Positions 1-8,935 of a DNA stretch of 64,000 bases are shown one piece after another (position 1 is the first letter of the stretch; every line of letters begins with the position of its first letter). Made by a program: the position numbers and the translations under genes. A model generated the notes under the pieces. It was given only the letters and a program-made list of their open reading frames with translations, was not told the DNA's origin and did not search any database. This stretch comes from Dyadobacter sp. 3J3 (GTDB lineage Bacteria; Bacteroidota; Bacteroidia; Cytophagales; Spirosomataceae), in contig NZ_VTOL01000020.1 in assembly GCF_009801115.1 (NCBI RefSeq), forward strand, positions 21,971-85,970. The letters run 5' to 3'.

Positions 1-398
1 GTGAAAATGAACACTGCTTCCGGTGTATGAAGACGTGTCATTTCAAGCATGTTCAATGTTCCAACTGCATTTACTCCGAAATCAGTGAAAGGCTCACGGG
101 CAGCCCAGTCATGGCTTGGTTGAGCAGCTGCATGAATGATCAGTTTAATATCAGATCCGTATTCTTTGAAAATCGGTTCCAACTGGCTAACCTCACGAAT
201 ATCAGCAGAATAGTGCTTGTAATTAGTGTAAGCGGATTCTATGCGGCTCTTATTCCAGGCTGTATTTCCGTCAGCTCCGAAGAAATATTCACGTAAATTA
301 TTATCAACTCCAATTATTAAATCAAACTTGTCAGCTAAAAAAGCGACAGATTCACTTCCAATCAATCCGGCTGAACCGGTAACGAGCGCTATATTCAT
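1..398 (-). CDS. NAD-dependent epimerase/dehydratase, N-terminal part (CDP-paratose 2-epimerase-like)
   Basis: Partial gene; its 3' end lies beyond the left edge. The reverse strand from the ATG at 396-398 gives about 132 residues beginning MNIALVTGSAGLIGSE, a Rossmann TGxxGxxG dinucleotide-binding motif of the extended short-chain dehydrogenase family. IIHAAAQPSHDWA and VNAVGTLNMLE further on are typical of sugar-nucleotide epimerases. QPSHDWA in place of the usual xxPV(K/R) segment recalls CDP-paratose 2-epimerase, but that assignment is from memory of the family. Such enzymes make nucleotide-activated sugars in the cytoplasm for surface glycans. The tyrosine/lysine catalytic pair would lie outside the window, so activity and substrate cannot be judged. 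Confidence 0.8.
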   Translation of the reverse strand, partial: MNIALVTGSAGLIGSESVAFLADKFDLIIGVDNNLREYFFGADGNTAWNKSRIESAYTNYKHYSADIREVSQLEPIFKEYGSDIKLIIHAAAQPSHDWAAREPFTDFGVNAVGTLNMLEMTRLHTPEAVFIF

Positions 399-958
399 TT
401 TGAGTTTAAAATACGGTTTTTAATCTTGTATTAAAATAATACTATATTTCTAATGTGTATAATAAGAGTGTAAAGTAAATTAAAAAGGAACAATTATCCC
501 AACCGCTTACACAACTGAGATTAAAATTACGGTTCAATTTTAATTTTGATAAGAAATAACTGGTTATAAATAGCCAGTATATCAGCTGTTTAAGACTTTA
601 AATAACTCTTTTTGTCTGAATTTCCTTAATCTATTTAAACTTTTGTCCCTTGCCAATATAAATTTTTATAACATGAAAAAAGGTCTCTGCTATAAAATGA
701 AGTAATCATTAGGTAAGTTCAGACATATGAATTTTTATAACTAAGTATGATGACAAGAGTAAAGTTCTGATTACGTCATCAGCAAAATAGGATGCAGACC
801 AGTTGATTAATTTTTTTGAACAGATTTTCCCAATCTTTTATTCAAATCAAAAGGAATGGAAAATATTGTTTAAATGAAATACGCTGGATTATCAAAAAAA
901 AGATATCCTTCATTTGAAGGATATCCTGTTTATAAAATCTATTCTGTAAATACAGATA
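399..958. other. Intergenic region, 560 bases, no gene recognised
   Basis: AT-rich spacer between two leftward genes. I found no open frame with a recognisable product and no convincing tRNA. The only clear structure is the hairpin at its right end, listed separately. The promoter of the epimerase gene should lie here, but I could not fix it to a TAnnTTTG element. Confidence 0.5.
894..927 (-). terminator. Rho-independent terminator of the small lipoprotein gene
   Basis: A perfect 10-bp stem (GATATCCTTC at 902-911 with GAAGGATATC at 916-925) is followed on the minus strand by a run of Ts (the As at 894-900). It lies about 30 bases past the stop of the lipoprotein gene at 959-1210. Confidence 0.85.
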
Positions 959-1210
959 CTATTCTTTGATGTATGCACTACCCGATCCGCCGTATAATTT
1001 TGCACGAATTGCATCTACGCGAGGCTCAATTGTTGGATCGGCAGTATATTTATTAGCCATTTGACGTGGTAAAGAATCTGGGCTTACACCGTAAACGTAG
1101 TCATTCTTGGCATTTAAGTCTTTCTGCTCTTTGTGGTTATATTTTTGATAATCACAAGAAGACAACAATGCGATACATGCCACAAACGCGGCTATTTTAC
1201 TAAATTTCAT
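959..1210 (-). CDS. Small lipoprotein of unknown function
   Basis: 83 residues. The N-terminus MKFSKIAAFVACIALLSSC is a lipoprotein signal peptide with lipobox LSSC, so the mature protein should start at Cys19 and be lipidated in the envelope. The remaining 64 residues are polar (DYQKYNHKEQKDLNAKND...) with no recognised domain. The gene has its own terminator just downstream and sits 77 bases past the end of the M3 peptidase gene on the same strand, so it may be read through from that gene or transcribed alone. Bacteroidota genomes carry many such short lipoproteins. No function is assigned. Confidence 0.75.
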   Translation of the reverse strand: MKFSKIAAFVACIALLSSCDYQKYNHKEQKDLNAKNDYVYGVSPDSLPRQMANKYTADPTIEPRVDAIRAKLYGGSGSAYIKE

Positions 1211-1287
1211 CTCTCTACTGGTTCATAGTAATACGCACAAAAATAACCGCCTTTTACATAACCACCAAATGGTTATCACACGAATTA

Positions 1288-3018
1288 TCAAATTTTTAAT
1301 CGTTCTAACTCGCTTTGTACGAATTGCATCAATTCTGTGATGTAATTCTTGGAAAAATCAAAAGGAATATTGGCAGCCTGATAAATCTCCGTAATTGGCG
1401 CGGTGTAACCCATTTTCAACGCATCAAGATATCCTTTCAAGCCTTTTTCAGGATTTTCACGGTAGTTTTTCCAAACGCCGATCGCTCCAAGCTGGGCGAT
1501 TCCGTATTCGATATAATAGAAAGGAACTTCATAAATATGGAGCTGACGTTGCCAAAGATATTTTTGCAGATTTTCAAGTCCTGACCAATCCATTATTTTA
1601 TCCGTAAACTGATTGTAGATTTCAACCCAGGCATCTGTACGTTCTGCGGCGGTGTGTTCCGGATTTTCATACATCCAGTGCTGAAATTTATCTACCGTCG
1701 CAACCCACGGAAGGGTTTCAATGATGGATTCCAGATGTTGGATTTTGGCACGACGCAGGTCCGCATCGTTATCAAAAAACTCGTCCCAAAAATCCATTGT
1801 GATCAATTCCATCGACATAGACGCAAGCTCGGCAACTTCTGATGGCGTATGTTTGAAGGAATTCAATGCCAGATCACGTGTTACCAGCGAATGTACCGCA
1901 TGGCCGCCCTCGTGTAAAAGCGTTACCATATCACGAAGATTGGAAGTAGCATTCATAAAAATAAAAGGAACACCGATTTCTTCCAGCGGATAATTATATC
2001 CGCCCGGCGCCTTTCCTTTTCTTGATTCGAGATCCAGATGTTTCATGTTTTTCATGATCTGAAGACAGTTTCCAAGAAACGGATCCAGACGGCTGAAACA
2101 ACGGATCGTTTTGTCAAGCAACTCCTCTCCGCTTTCGAAAGGTTTTAATGGAGCCAATCCTTTCGGGTCAACTTTGGTATCCCATGGACGCAATTGTTCA
2201 ACCTTCAAAGCCTCTTTACGGCTCGTAGCCATATCGTTCAACAGTGGTACGACAGCTTCTTTTACGGAATCATGGAAATTGAAACAATCCTGTGGCGTAT
2301 AATCAAAACGGCCCATGGCTGCGAACATATAGTCGCGGTAATTGGCAAAACCTGCATTTTTTCCAACCTGGTCGCGAAGCGATACCAGTTTGTTAAGAAG
2401 CTCATCCAGTACTTCATGATCCTGAAAACGTCTTTCGGCAATCGTCCGCCAGGCCTCTTCCCTAACCGAACGATCCAACGATTGTAAACGGTCAGCGGCT
2501 TTTTGCAAAGTCATTTCTTCCCCATCCAGCGTTACGGTCATAGCTCCGGCAACAGCTCCATAACGGCGCTCTTCGGTTTGCATTTCGGTTTGCAATGGAA
2601 TGTTTTCTTCGCGGAAAAGTTCAATGGCCTTTTTCATTCCACGTATGGTAACGGAAAATCCCTGATCTGTCAAATCATTCAAATATGGACTTTCGACCGC
2701 TTTTTTATCCAGCTCGTTACCATATTCTGCGAGTTTGGGCTGAATTTCTGTAATGAAAAATTGCAGTGCGTTGATCAAACCTGAATTGGCAGTATCGCAG
2801 GTTTGACGGATATATCTCCACGCAAAGTTTTCAGATAAGTAAGATTCCAGCTCGCTTCTATCCAAAAACCATTGACGCAGATCAGAAGCAGAATTAATCT
2901 CTCTGTCTTTTAAATTATCATAAAATGGCTGAAGATCATCCCATTTTTTAAGATCAAATTCTTCTCCTATAAAAACCCTTTCTGAACGGGCCAACATCGT
3001 AGTTTCCTGATTTATCAT
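1288..3018 (-). CDS. pepF: M3 family oligoendopeptidase (PepF/thimet-type)
   Basis: 576 residues, close to the usual 560-600 of M3 oligoendopeptidases. The zinc site HEGGH is at residues 369-373, with the third-ligand glutamate in VAELASMSMELI shortly after. The N-terminal half is the helical lobe that closes over the cleft. It should degrade peptides of roughly 5-20 residues in the cytoplasm; there is no signal peptide. The ATG at 3018 is taken because a TACCTTTG promoter element lies about 27 bases upstream. A second in-frame ATG (MLARSERVF, 2997) is nearly as good. It is divergent from the sigma factor cassette and not obviously linked to it. The family is certain; the substrate range is not. 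Confidence 0.92.
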   Translation of the reverse strand: MINQETTMLARSERVFIGEEFDLKKWDDLQPFYDNLKDREINSASDLRQWFLDRSELESYLSENFAWRYIRQTCDTANSGLINALQFFITEIQPKLAEYGNELDKKAVESPYLNDLTDQGFSVTIRGMKKAIELFREENIPLQTEMQTEERRYGAVAGAMTVTLDGEEMTLQKAADRLQSLDRSVREEAWRTIAERRFQDHEVLDELLNKLVSLRDQVGKNAGFANYRDYMFAAMGRFDYTPQDCFNFHDSVKEAVVPLLNDMATSRKEALKVEQLRPWDTKVDPKGLAPLKPFESGEELLDKTIRCFSRLDPFLGNCLQIMKNMKHLDLESRKGKAPGGYNYPLEEIGVPFIFMNATSNLRDMVTLLHEGGHAVHSLVTRDLALNSFKHTPSEVAELASMSMELITMDFWDEFFDNDADLRRAKIQHLESIIETLPWVATVDKFQHWMYENPEHTAAERTDAWVEIYNQFTDKIMDWSGLENLQKYLWQRQLHIYEVPFYYIEYGIAQLGAIGVWKNYRENPEKGLKGYLDALKMGYTAPITEIYQAANIPFDFSKNYITELMQFVQSELERLKI

Positions 3019-3044
3019 GATACCTTCTGCAATTTTTTGTCGGT

Positions 3045-3076
3045 CAAAGGTAATGTGTAAATGGGTTAAACTGCAA
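3045..3076 (-). promoter_or_regulatory. Probable promoter of the M3 peptidase gene
   Basis: On the minus strand TACCTTTG (3045-3052) matches the Bacteroidota -7 element TAnnTTTG. TTG at 3074-3076 lies 21 bases further upstream as a -33 element. The expected start of transcription is about 20 bases before the ATG. Confidence 0.5.
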
Positions 3077-3207
3077 CTTGGAAAATATCCGGCGTTAAGA
3101 ATCGCCCTTTAAATCGAAAAACACAGCGGACAAGGAAACATCTGGCGAAAAATTTCTGCTAAATAGGCGTTTTTATGTATATTTCCAGTACGTAATTCGC
3201 ACATACC

Positions 3208-3807
3208 ATGCCATTTTTCCAAAGAATACTTTCTGATAATGTCCTGATTGATGGTATTTTTTCAAAAGAAGGCTCTTCGCGCTCTTTTGAAAACCGCCTT
3301 TACGAAAAATATGTTTATCTCATTCGTGAAGGTGTGTGGAGACACAAACTTTCCACAGATGAATGCTCGATCGTTTATTCAGATACGATCCTCACCATTA
3401 TTGAACACATCCAAAACGGCCGTTTTGAAGGGCGTTCGGGACTCAAAACGTATCTCTATCAAATTTTTAATAACAAATGTGTTGACCTTCTCCGTAAGAA
3501 TGCGACTAATCGTCAGCAGGTGCATAAGGGAAATACAATTGATGATTACATTAATATACTTCCCGACGATTCCAGAAGTATTGTGCAACAGCTTATTGAT
3601 CAGTATGATCTGGAAGTTTTACACGAACGTTTGCGTGCGCTTGGTGACAAGTGTAAGCAGATGCTGAAAGCATGGAGCGAAGGTTTTATGGATCAGGAAA
3701 TAGCGGTGGAAATGGGTTATCAATCTGCCGCCGTTGTAAAAACCAGCCGTTTGCGCTGCATGGAAAAGTTAAGGGAAATGTATTTAAAAGGAGTTAAAAA
3801 AGAATAG
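3208..3807 (+). CDS. ECF-type RNA polymerase sigma factor (CHAT cassette)
   Basis: 199 residues with the layout of an extracytoplasmic-function sigma-70 factor. The region 2-like part (about 25-100) includes FEGRSGLKTYLYQIFNNKCVDLLRK, where FKTWL-like and N/R-rich residues bind core and the -10 element. A region 4 helix-turn-helix (about 135-185) includes MDQEIAVEMGYQSAAVVKTSRLRCMEKLRE. It is the first gene of a tight operon: 18 bases separate it from the one-pass TPR protein, followed by a subtilisin-like protease and a TPR-CHAT protease. The layout suggests that the next gene encodes its antagonist and that proteolysis frees it. Target promoters are unknown. The family is certain; the regulatory model is inference. 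Confidence 0.88.
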   Translation: MPFFQRILSDNVLIDGIFSKEGSSRSFENRLYEKYVYLIREGVWRHKLSTDECSIVYSDTILTIIEHIQNGRFEGRSGLKTYLYQIFNNKCVDLLRKNATNRQQVHKGNTIDDYINILPDDSRSIVQQLIDQYDLEVLHERLRALGDKCKQMLKAWSEGFMDQEIAVEMGYQSAAVVKTSRLRCMEKLREMYLKGVKKE

Positions 3808-3825
3808 TGGAAAATCGGGGAAGTC

Positions 3826-4545
3826 ATGGAACAACGAATTGAGGATTATTTTGAAAGAGACCTCTCTGAAGAAGAAAGGATACGCTTTGAGGAGGAATTA
3901 CGGACAAGTCCGGAACTGGCTGACTTGGTTGCTTTTTATTTGTTGATAAAACAAAATGCGAAAGAAGATGGACGAGAAAAGGTTTTGGCTGAACGACACG
4001 CGGAATGGCAGAAACTTTCCACAAATCCGGGAAAGACTATAACACGTCAACTTGTTTATTATGCTGCTGCGGCCGTTCTTCTTATTGCTTGTGGTTTGGG
4101 ATGGTATTTTCTCAGTTCCGGAATTAAGGAAAAAGAGCAATTGGCAGATATCTATGTAGAGGAAAATTTTTCAACACTGAGTGTACAAATGGATGGCAAG
4201 GCAGATAGCCTTCAACAGGCTATCAACGAGTATAATAATGGTGATTACGAAAAAACGTCGTCGATTATTCAGGCTGTCTTGAAACGTGATCCGGAAAATG
4301 CAGAAGCACAAAAAATTGCCGGGATTATTTCTTTAAAACTGAAAGATTACGACAATGCGATTATGTATTTTCATCAGCTAGGAGAACAAAAAAATCTGTT
4401 TTCAAATCCAGGAAGGTTCTATGAAGCTATTGCGCACATTCAACGTGGTTTACCGTTAGATAAAAAATTGGCTGACAGTTTGTTACAGCAGGTAATAGAT
4501 GGTAACTTGGATGGAAAAGAGGAGGCTGAAAAGTGGGTGAAATGA
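3826..4545 (+). CDS. One-pass membrane protein, anti-sigma-like N-terminus plus TPR repeats
   Basis: 239 residues. The N-terminal 70 (MEQRIEDYFERDLSEEERI) are charged and helical, like the cytoplasmic end of many Bacteroidota anti-sigma proteins, including the LSEEERIRFEEEL pattern common near the start of such proteins. There is no zinc-binding HxxxCxxC. A single membrane helix lies at about 77-97, preceded by Arg/Lys, so the N-terminus should be cytoplasmic and the C-terminus periplasmic. Residues about 125-205 form two or three TPR units (YNNGDYEKTSSIIQ, LKDYDNAIMYFHQL). Its place directly after an ECF sigma gene makes it the probable anti-sigma factor, with the TPR part facing outward as a sensor or docking surface. 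That role is inferred from position and topology only. Confidence 0.75.
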   Translation: MEQRIEDYFERDLSEEERIRFEEELRTSPELADLVAFYLLIKQNAKEDGREKVLAERHAEWQKLSTNPGKTITRQLVYYAAAAVLLIACGLGWYFLSSGIKEKEQLADIYVEENFSTLSVQMDGKADSLQQAINEYNNGDYEKTSSIIQAVLKRDPENAEAQKIAGIISLKLKDYDNAIMYFHQLGEQKNLFSNPGRFYEAIAHIQRGLPLDKKLADSLLQQVIDGNLDGKEEAEKWVK

Positions 4546-4581
4546 TAAATTTATACTTGAATATAATCCCAGACCCAGATT

Positions 4582-6159
4582 ATGAGTACAAAACCTTTAA
4601 GAGCCGCTGTTCCAAAAAGTTTATTGTCGTATCTCAATAGTTTTGAGGATGATAGAAATCATTATATCGCCGACCCGGTCGATGAGCGACGGATCATTGT
4701 TGCCAATCAAAGAATATTTAAAGTTTCCGGAGCAGGAGTAGCGAAAGATCCACTAAAAATCGGAGCCAGAATTACAGTAGTTCCTTTCAAAGACCGCATT
4801 AAAAGTTATGTTGATCAAACAGAAGAAGACGAAATTCAGGAAATTGTAGTGGTGGGGCAAAGCATATGGAACCCGAATTTAATTTTATTGGAAGGGGCGG
4901 ATCTTCATTTCAAAGAAGAGAATTTGCGCCTGGAAACTCGTGATGGAAATTTGATATTTGAAAGTGTTGCCTTTAACGTTGTGACAACAACGTCTCCCGC
5001 CGGAACGCAGGCGCATGATCCCACAAGAACAAGTGACGGTTCTTCCAGGAATAATGGGGGGATATTAAACAACGATGAGTCAGACATCTTTACTAATTCC
5101 TGCACGCCACTGACTGAATATTGGCTAAGAAAAGCGGCAGAACACAACAGTAAACATCAGAAAGCTCCTATTGTTGCAATTCTGGATACAGGAATCGATT
5201 TTCAATTTGACTGGACAATGTGTGATTTTCCAGAACCTGACTGTCCGCTATGGTTTAATGATGGAGGAAATACTAAAAACGAGTTAGGGCAAGGTCCACT
5301 ACAAAAGGATATGATAGGTTGGAATTTTGTAGGAACTGGTGATATTTTAGCTCCTTCACAACATAATAATCCATTTGACGACGATGACACACACAAACAT
5401 GGAACGCGTATTGCCGCCCTTATTGCACAACAATGCCGGAATTATAAGAAAAATGATTCAGAAGATTACGACAAAAGCACGGATGTCAGATTGATGATTT
5501 TAAAAACGCATGATTATCGTGGTGTAGGTTTCTTATTTGATATTTTTTGTGCGTTTGACTATATACTTCTTCATAAAGAGGTCAAGGTCAACATCATTAA
5601 TGCCAGCTGGGGCTTCTACGGAAAGCAATGTCCCGGTTTGAGAGGCTATTTAGAAGAGTTTGAGAAAAGAAAGATATGGTTTGTAACGGCAGCAGGAAAT
5701 AGTAACGACTTTGATGATAATTTCCGGGTGCATGAGCTGGCGGTAAAATCTTCAACAGAGCGTTATCCTGCTTGTCATAGTGAGGAATTCAATAATGTTT
5801 TAACCGTCACCACAGCTTTAAATATCAAAAATTTTGATTCAAGTAGCAGATTAGCTTATTCGGAAATCCAACCTTTTGAAAATTATTCGAATCGATTTGT
5901 AGATGTTGCTATTACGGCAGGCAAAGACGGATGTTTTCCTGAACCACTAAGCAGAGTGAATCATGTCATTAGAGGTACATCGTTTGCAACTGCCTATGCG
6001 ATTGGAAAAATTGTACGTTCAGGTTTACCAGAACGTAAAGGGGATTTCCTCAATACCAATACCAATCCATTTATAAGGGTTAAAGAAAATCTAAAAAAAT
6101 ACATCAAAAATGGCTATTTCATTACCTCAGATGTAGATGTGGAAAAAGAGCGGTTTTAG
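4582..6159 (+). CDS. Subtilisin-like S8 family serine protease
   Basis: 525 residues. The complete S8 catalytic set is visible: Asp202 in VAILDTGIDF, His273 in DTHKHGTRIAALIA, oxyanion Asn373 in TAAGNSND and Ser467 in RGTSFATAYA. The first 185 residues are an extra N-terminal domain of mixed strands with no recognised family. No signal peptide or membrane helix is seen, so it should act in the cytoplasm, unlike most subtilases. The C-terminus runs only about 60 residues past the serine. The last 23 bases overlap the start of the TPR-CHAT gene in another frame, which points to translational coupling. With the sigma factor and anti-sigma-like protein upstream it may be a signalling or effector protease rather than a nutritional one. 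Confidence 0.88.
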   Translation: MSTKPLRAAVPKSLLSYLNSFEDDRNHYIADPVDERRIIVANQRIFKVSGAGVAKDPLKIGARITVVPFKDRIKSYVDQTEEDEIQEIVVVGQSIWNPNLILLEGADLHFKEENLRLETRDGNLIFESVAFNVVTTTSPAGTQAHDPTRTSDGSSRNNGGILNNDESDIFTNSCTPLTEYWLRKAAEHNSKHQKAPIVAILDTGIDFQFDWTMCDFPEPDCPLWFNDGGNTKNELGQGPLQKDMIGWNFVGTGDILAPSQHNNPFDDDDTHKHGTRIAALIAQQCRNYKKNDSEDYDKSTDVRLMILKTHDYRGVGFLFDIFCAFDYILLHKEVKVNIINASWGFYGKQCPGLRGYLEEFEKRKIWFVTAAGNSNDFDDNFRVHELAVKSSTERYPACHSEEFNNVLTVTTALNIKNFDSSSRLAYSEIQPFENYSNRFVDVAITAGKDGCFPEPLSRVNHVIRGTSFATAYAIGKIVRSGLPERKGDFLNTNTNPFIRVKENLKKYIKNGYFITSDVDVEKERF

Positions 6160-8935
6160 TCTGATAAATTTTCTTCTGTTATCATCACTACTATTGCTTT
6201 CCACGAAGCAAACGGTTGCTCAGTGCCCTGATTTTAAAAAAATATGGCTTAATGTTAGTCAGCCGCTTGATCCCAATATTGATGATCCGGGGCTAGCTGC
6301 TCAGGATAAACTATTGAGCAACTGGTATAATCAGTGGAAATCTTGCGGTGCAAAACCGGATTCGGTTTTTGGACTGCTACTACAACGTCGGGGCGTAATC
6401 AATTCATGGACGAATCGAAAAAAGGAAGCTTTACAATTTTACGAGATGGCAAATGCCATTTTTTCAAAGCCGCATTGTGATACCAAAATAAGTTCAAAAC
6501 CAAAAATCAAGTTTTTGATTGGAGAGTGTTATTTGTATGACAACGATTATGTGAAAGCGGAGTCAATTTTTGAAGAAATTGTAAGAGTAAAAACGGATCC
6601 GGGACATCGTAGTTTTCAGGTTAAAAGTTACTTAAAACTAGCCTATATCAGTAATTCTTCCGGTGATTATGAAAAAGCACTTTCCGCCCTGGAAAAAGGT
6701 ATTTTGCTGGCCAATGAATTACAAGATCCTTTTTCAGTTCTGGAATTATCTATTGAAAAAATCTTTTCCTATCAAAAACTAGCAAGATATTCTGAGTCTA
6801 ACGCGATGGCATATGATGCCATCCGTTTGGCAGCAACATTGAAAAGGACTAACGAGCTGATAAGTACCTACGAATATCTGGCAACGAATTACAGTTCTGT
6901 TAATAAAACGGATTCAGCACTGTATTTTTTCAATAAAGTTATCAGCATTTGTGACGAGCAAAAACAGAAAGTTCCTGTTTACTTATACACAAACATGGGC
7001 GTCATGTATTTTTCTGCAAAACAGTATGATAAAGCAGTCGAGTATTACATTAAGTCATTGCTGTTGCAGGTTGATCCTTATCATAAGGCACTGGTAAATT
7101 ATGATATTGCTTTGGCAACTGCTAAAAAGAAGGAGTGGAACCGGTCTCTTGCCTATTTCGATCAGGCATTTCAATTATTAAATCTTACTTCCTCTGGTTC
7201 TTTTTCCAATAATCCTCCTGCCTCTTTAATGAAAATAGCAGCCAGAAAAGAGTATCTCCTTTCTATGGTGATGGATAAGGGGAATACTTTACTGAGTTTT
7301 GCAAAGGATAAAAACCAATCAAAGGCAACGCTGCGATATGCGCTCAAAACGTATATGCTTGCTGACACCATGATAGACTATATGCGTTGGGAACATACAG
7401 GAAAAGAATCAAAACTTTTTTGGAGAAATATCACAAAAGGAATGTATGAGCGTGCTATCGAAACCTGCTTTTTACTGAAAGATCCTGAAACCGCATTTTA
7501 TTTCTTTGAAAAAAGTCGCGCGGTTATGCTTAATGACCAATTAAATGAACTTGGGGCAAACCAGCGGTTAAATGAAAAAGATGCGGAACGGGAAAGAATA
7601 ATTCGGAGGAAAATTTCAGATTTACAGGATCAGTTAAGTGAAAGTAAACCCGGATCAAAATCTTATGCGGGCTTTCGAAATGATCTTTACAATGCGCAGG
7701 AAGAACAACAGATATTTATCAAAAAGCTTGAAAAAGAAAATCCTCAATATTACTCATACAAATACGATAATCATGTACCGGGACTAGAAGAAGTTCGTGA
7801 AAAAGTTATTCCTGACGGACAAAATCTAATCTCTTACTTCGTTGGAGACAGTGCTGTTTACGGACTTAGTATTTCCGGGAAAAATGTTGATTTCAAAAAG
7901 ATTAAACTGGCTGATTATCAAAAATATACGGCTGAATTTCAGAAATTGCTGGGAGGAAAGGAAATCCAGAATAAGCAATTTGCTCATTATTTAGTTGTGT
8001 CAAACAAGTTATATGAATTGTTGATAAAACCTTTTGAAATCCAGTCAAACCGGGTGATCATTTCACCGGACGGCAATTTTCTGCCTTTTGAAAGTTTGAG
8101 CTTTTCTGCTGAAAAAGCGGATTTCCTGGTTACTAAATATGCTTTTAGCTATACCTATTCAGCAAGTTTTTTAGTAAAAATGAAACGGTCGGAAAAGGGA
8201 ATGTCTTCCACGAATGAATTTCTTGGAATGGCACCTGTCCGGTTTTCTAAAAAGCTAAATCAAGCATCGCTGCCAGGTTCTGAAATTGCTTTAGAAGCAA
8301 TTAATAAACATTTCTTTTTTTCCAAAAGCCTTACTGGCGTTAATGCTTCAAGAGGTGCTTTTATGAAAGAATTATCTTCCCACAGTATCATTCAATTGCT
8401 TACACACGCCAGCGCGGACAGTTCTGATGCTGAACCGACATTATATTTTGCCGATTCAACCCTGACTCTTTCAGAGCTTTCATCATCTGTTTTATCAAAA
8501 ACACAATTGCTTGTTTTGTCTGCTTGTCGGACTGGTGTTGGTAAAAATCAAAAAGGAGAAGGTGTTTTTAGTCTGGCAAGAGGTTTTGCCGGGATCGGAA
8601 TTCCGTCGACTTTGACCACACTCTGGAGTGTTGAAAATAAATCGATTTATGAGCTGACCGAATTATTCTATGACCAGTTGAAAAAAGGAGTTTCGCTAGA
8701 TATTGCCTTGCAGCAAGCTCAAATTGAATGGCTTAAAACGGCGTCAAAAAGCGATCAGCTGCCATATTCCTGGGCGGGAATGGTATTGGTTGGAAATGTG
8801 GAACCGGTTGATATGGGGTTATCGAAAAATACTATGTACATTTTAATTGCTTCAATTGCTGGGAGTTTAGTATTATTAGGATTTTACCTGAAAAAACGAT
8901 TTTTTAAAAGAAAATTAGTTCTTCAAAATTATTGA
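6137..8935 (+). CDS. TPR-CHAT caspase-like protease, exported and membrane-anchored
   Basis: 932 residues. An N-terminal signal peptide (about 1-28, ending TVAQ) is followed by many TPR repeats (about 80-440), a linker with a coiled-coil-like stretch (about 470-540), and a C-terminal CHAT domain (about 620-890). The caspase-type dyad is present: His757 in LLTHASAD and Cys797 in LVLSACRTG, followed by the family signature GEGVFSLARGFAGIG. A membrane helix at about 900-918 is followed by KKRFFKRK, so the protease should hang on the periplasmic face of the inner membrane. The start ATG lies inside the end of the S8 protease gene. CHAT proteases are related to eukaryotic separase and caspases and are common in bacterial conflict and signalling systems. 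The family is certain; the substrate is unknown. Confidence 0.9.
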   Translation: MWKKSGFSLINFLLLSSLLLLSTKQTVAQCPDFKKIWLNVSQPLDPNIDDPGLAAQDKLLSNWYNQWKSCGAKPDSVFGLLLQRRGVINSWTNRKKEALQFYEMANAIFSKPHCDTKISSKPKIKFLIGECYLYDNDYVKAESIFEEIVRVKTDPGHRSFQVKSYLKLAYISNSSGDYEKALSALEKGILLANELQDPFSVLELSIEKIFSYQKLARYSESNAMAYDAIRLAATLKRTNELISTYEYLATNYSSVNKTDSALYFFNKVISICDEQKQKVPVYLYTNMGVMYFSAKQYDKAVEYYIKSLLLQVDPYHKALVNYDIALATAKKKEWNRSLAYFDQAFQLLNLTSSGSFSNNPPASLMKIAARKEYLLSMVMDKGNTLLSFAKDKNQSKATLRYALKTYMLADTMIDYMRWEHTGKESKLFWRNITKGMYERAIETCFLLKDPETAFYFFEKSRAVMLNDQLNELGANQRLNEKDAERERIIRRKISDLQDQLSESKPGSKSYAGFRNDLYNAQEEQQIFIKKLEKENPQYYSYKYDNHVPGLEEVREKVIPDGQNLISYFVGDSAVYGLSISGKNVDFKKIKLADYQKYTAEFQKLLGGKEIQNKQFAHYLVVSNKLYELLIKPFEIQSNRVIISPDGNFLPFESLSFSAEKADFLVTKYAFSYTYSASFLVKMKRSEKGMSSTNEFLGMAPVRFSKKLNQASLPGSEIALEAINKHFFFSKSLTGVNASRGAFMKELSSHSIIQLLTHASADSSDAEPTLYFADSTLTLSELSSSVLSKTQLLVLSACRTGVGKNQKGEGVFSLARGFAGIGIPSTLTTLWSVENKSIYELTELFYDQLKKGVSLDIALQQAQIEWLKTASKSDQLPYSWAGMVLVGNVEPVDMGLSKNTMYILIASIAGSLVLLGFYLKKRFFKRKLVLQNY

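Noticed and set aside
27..423. Two + strand open frames (89 and 60 codons) at the left edge
   Set aside because: They run antisense to the epimerase gene on the minus strand, which has a clear Rossmann motif; they are shadows.
3208..8935. Type III-E CRISPR locus (Craspase) around the TPR-CHAT gene
   Set aside because: No repeat-spacer array and no Cas protein genes (gRAMP/Cas7-11, Cas1, Cas2) lie anywhere in the window.
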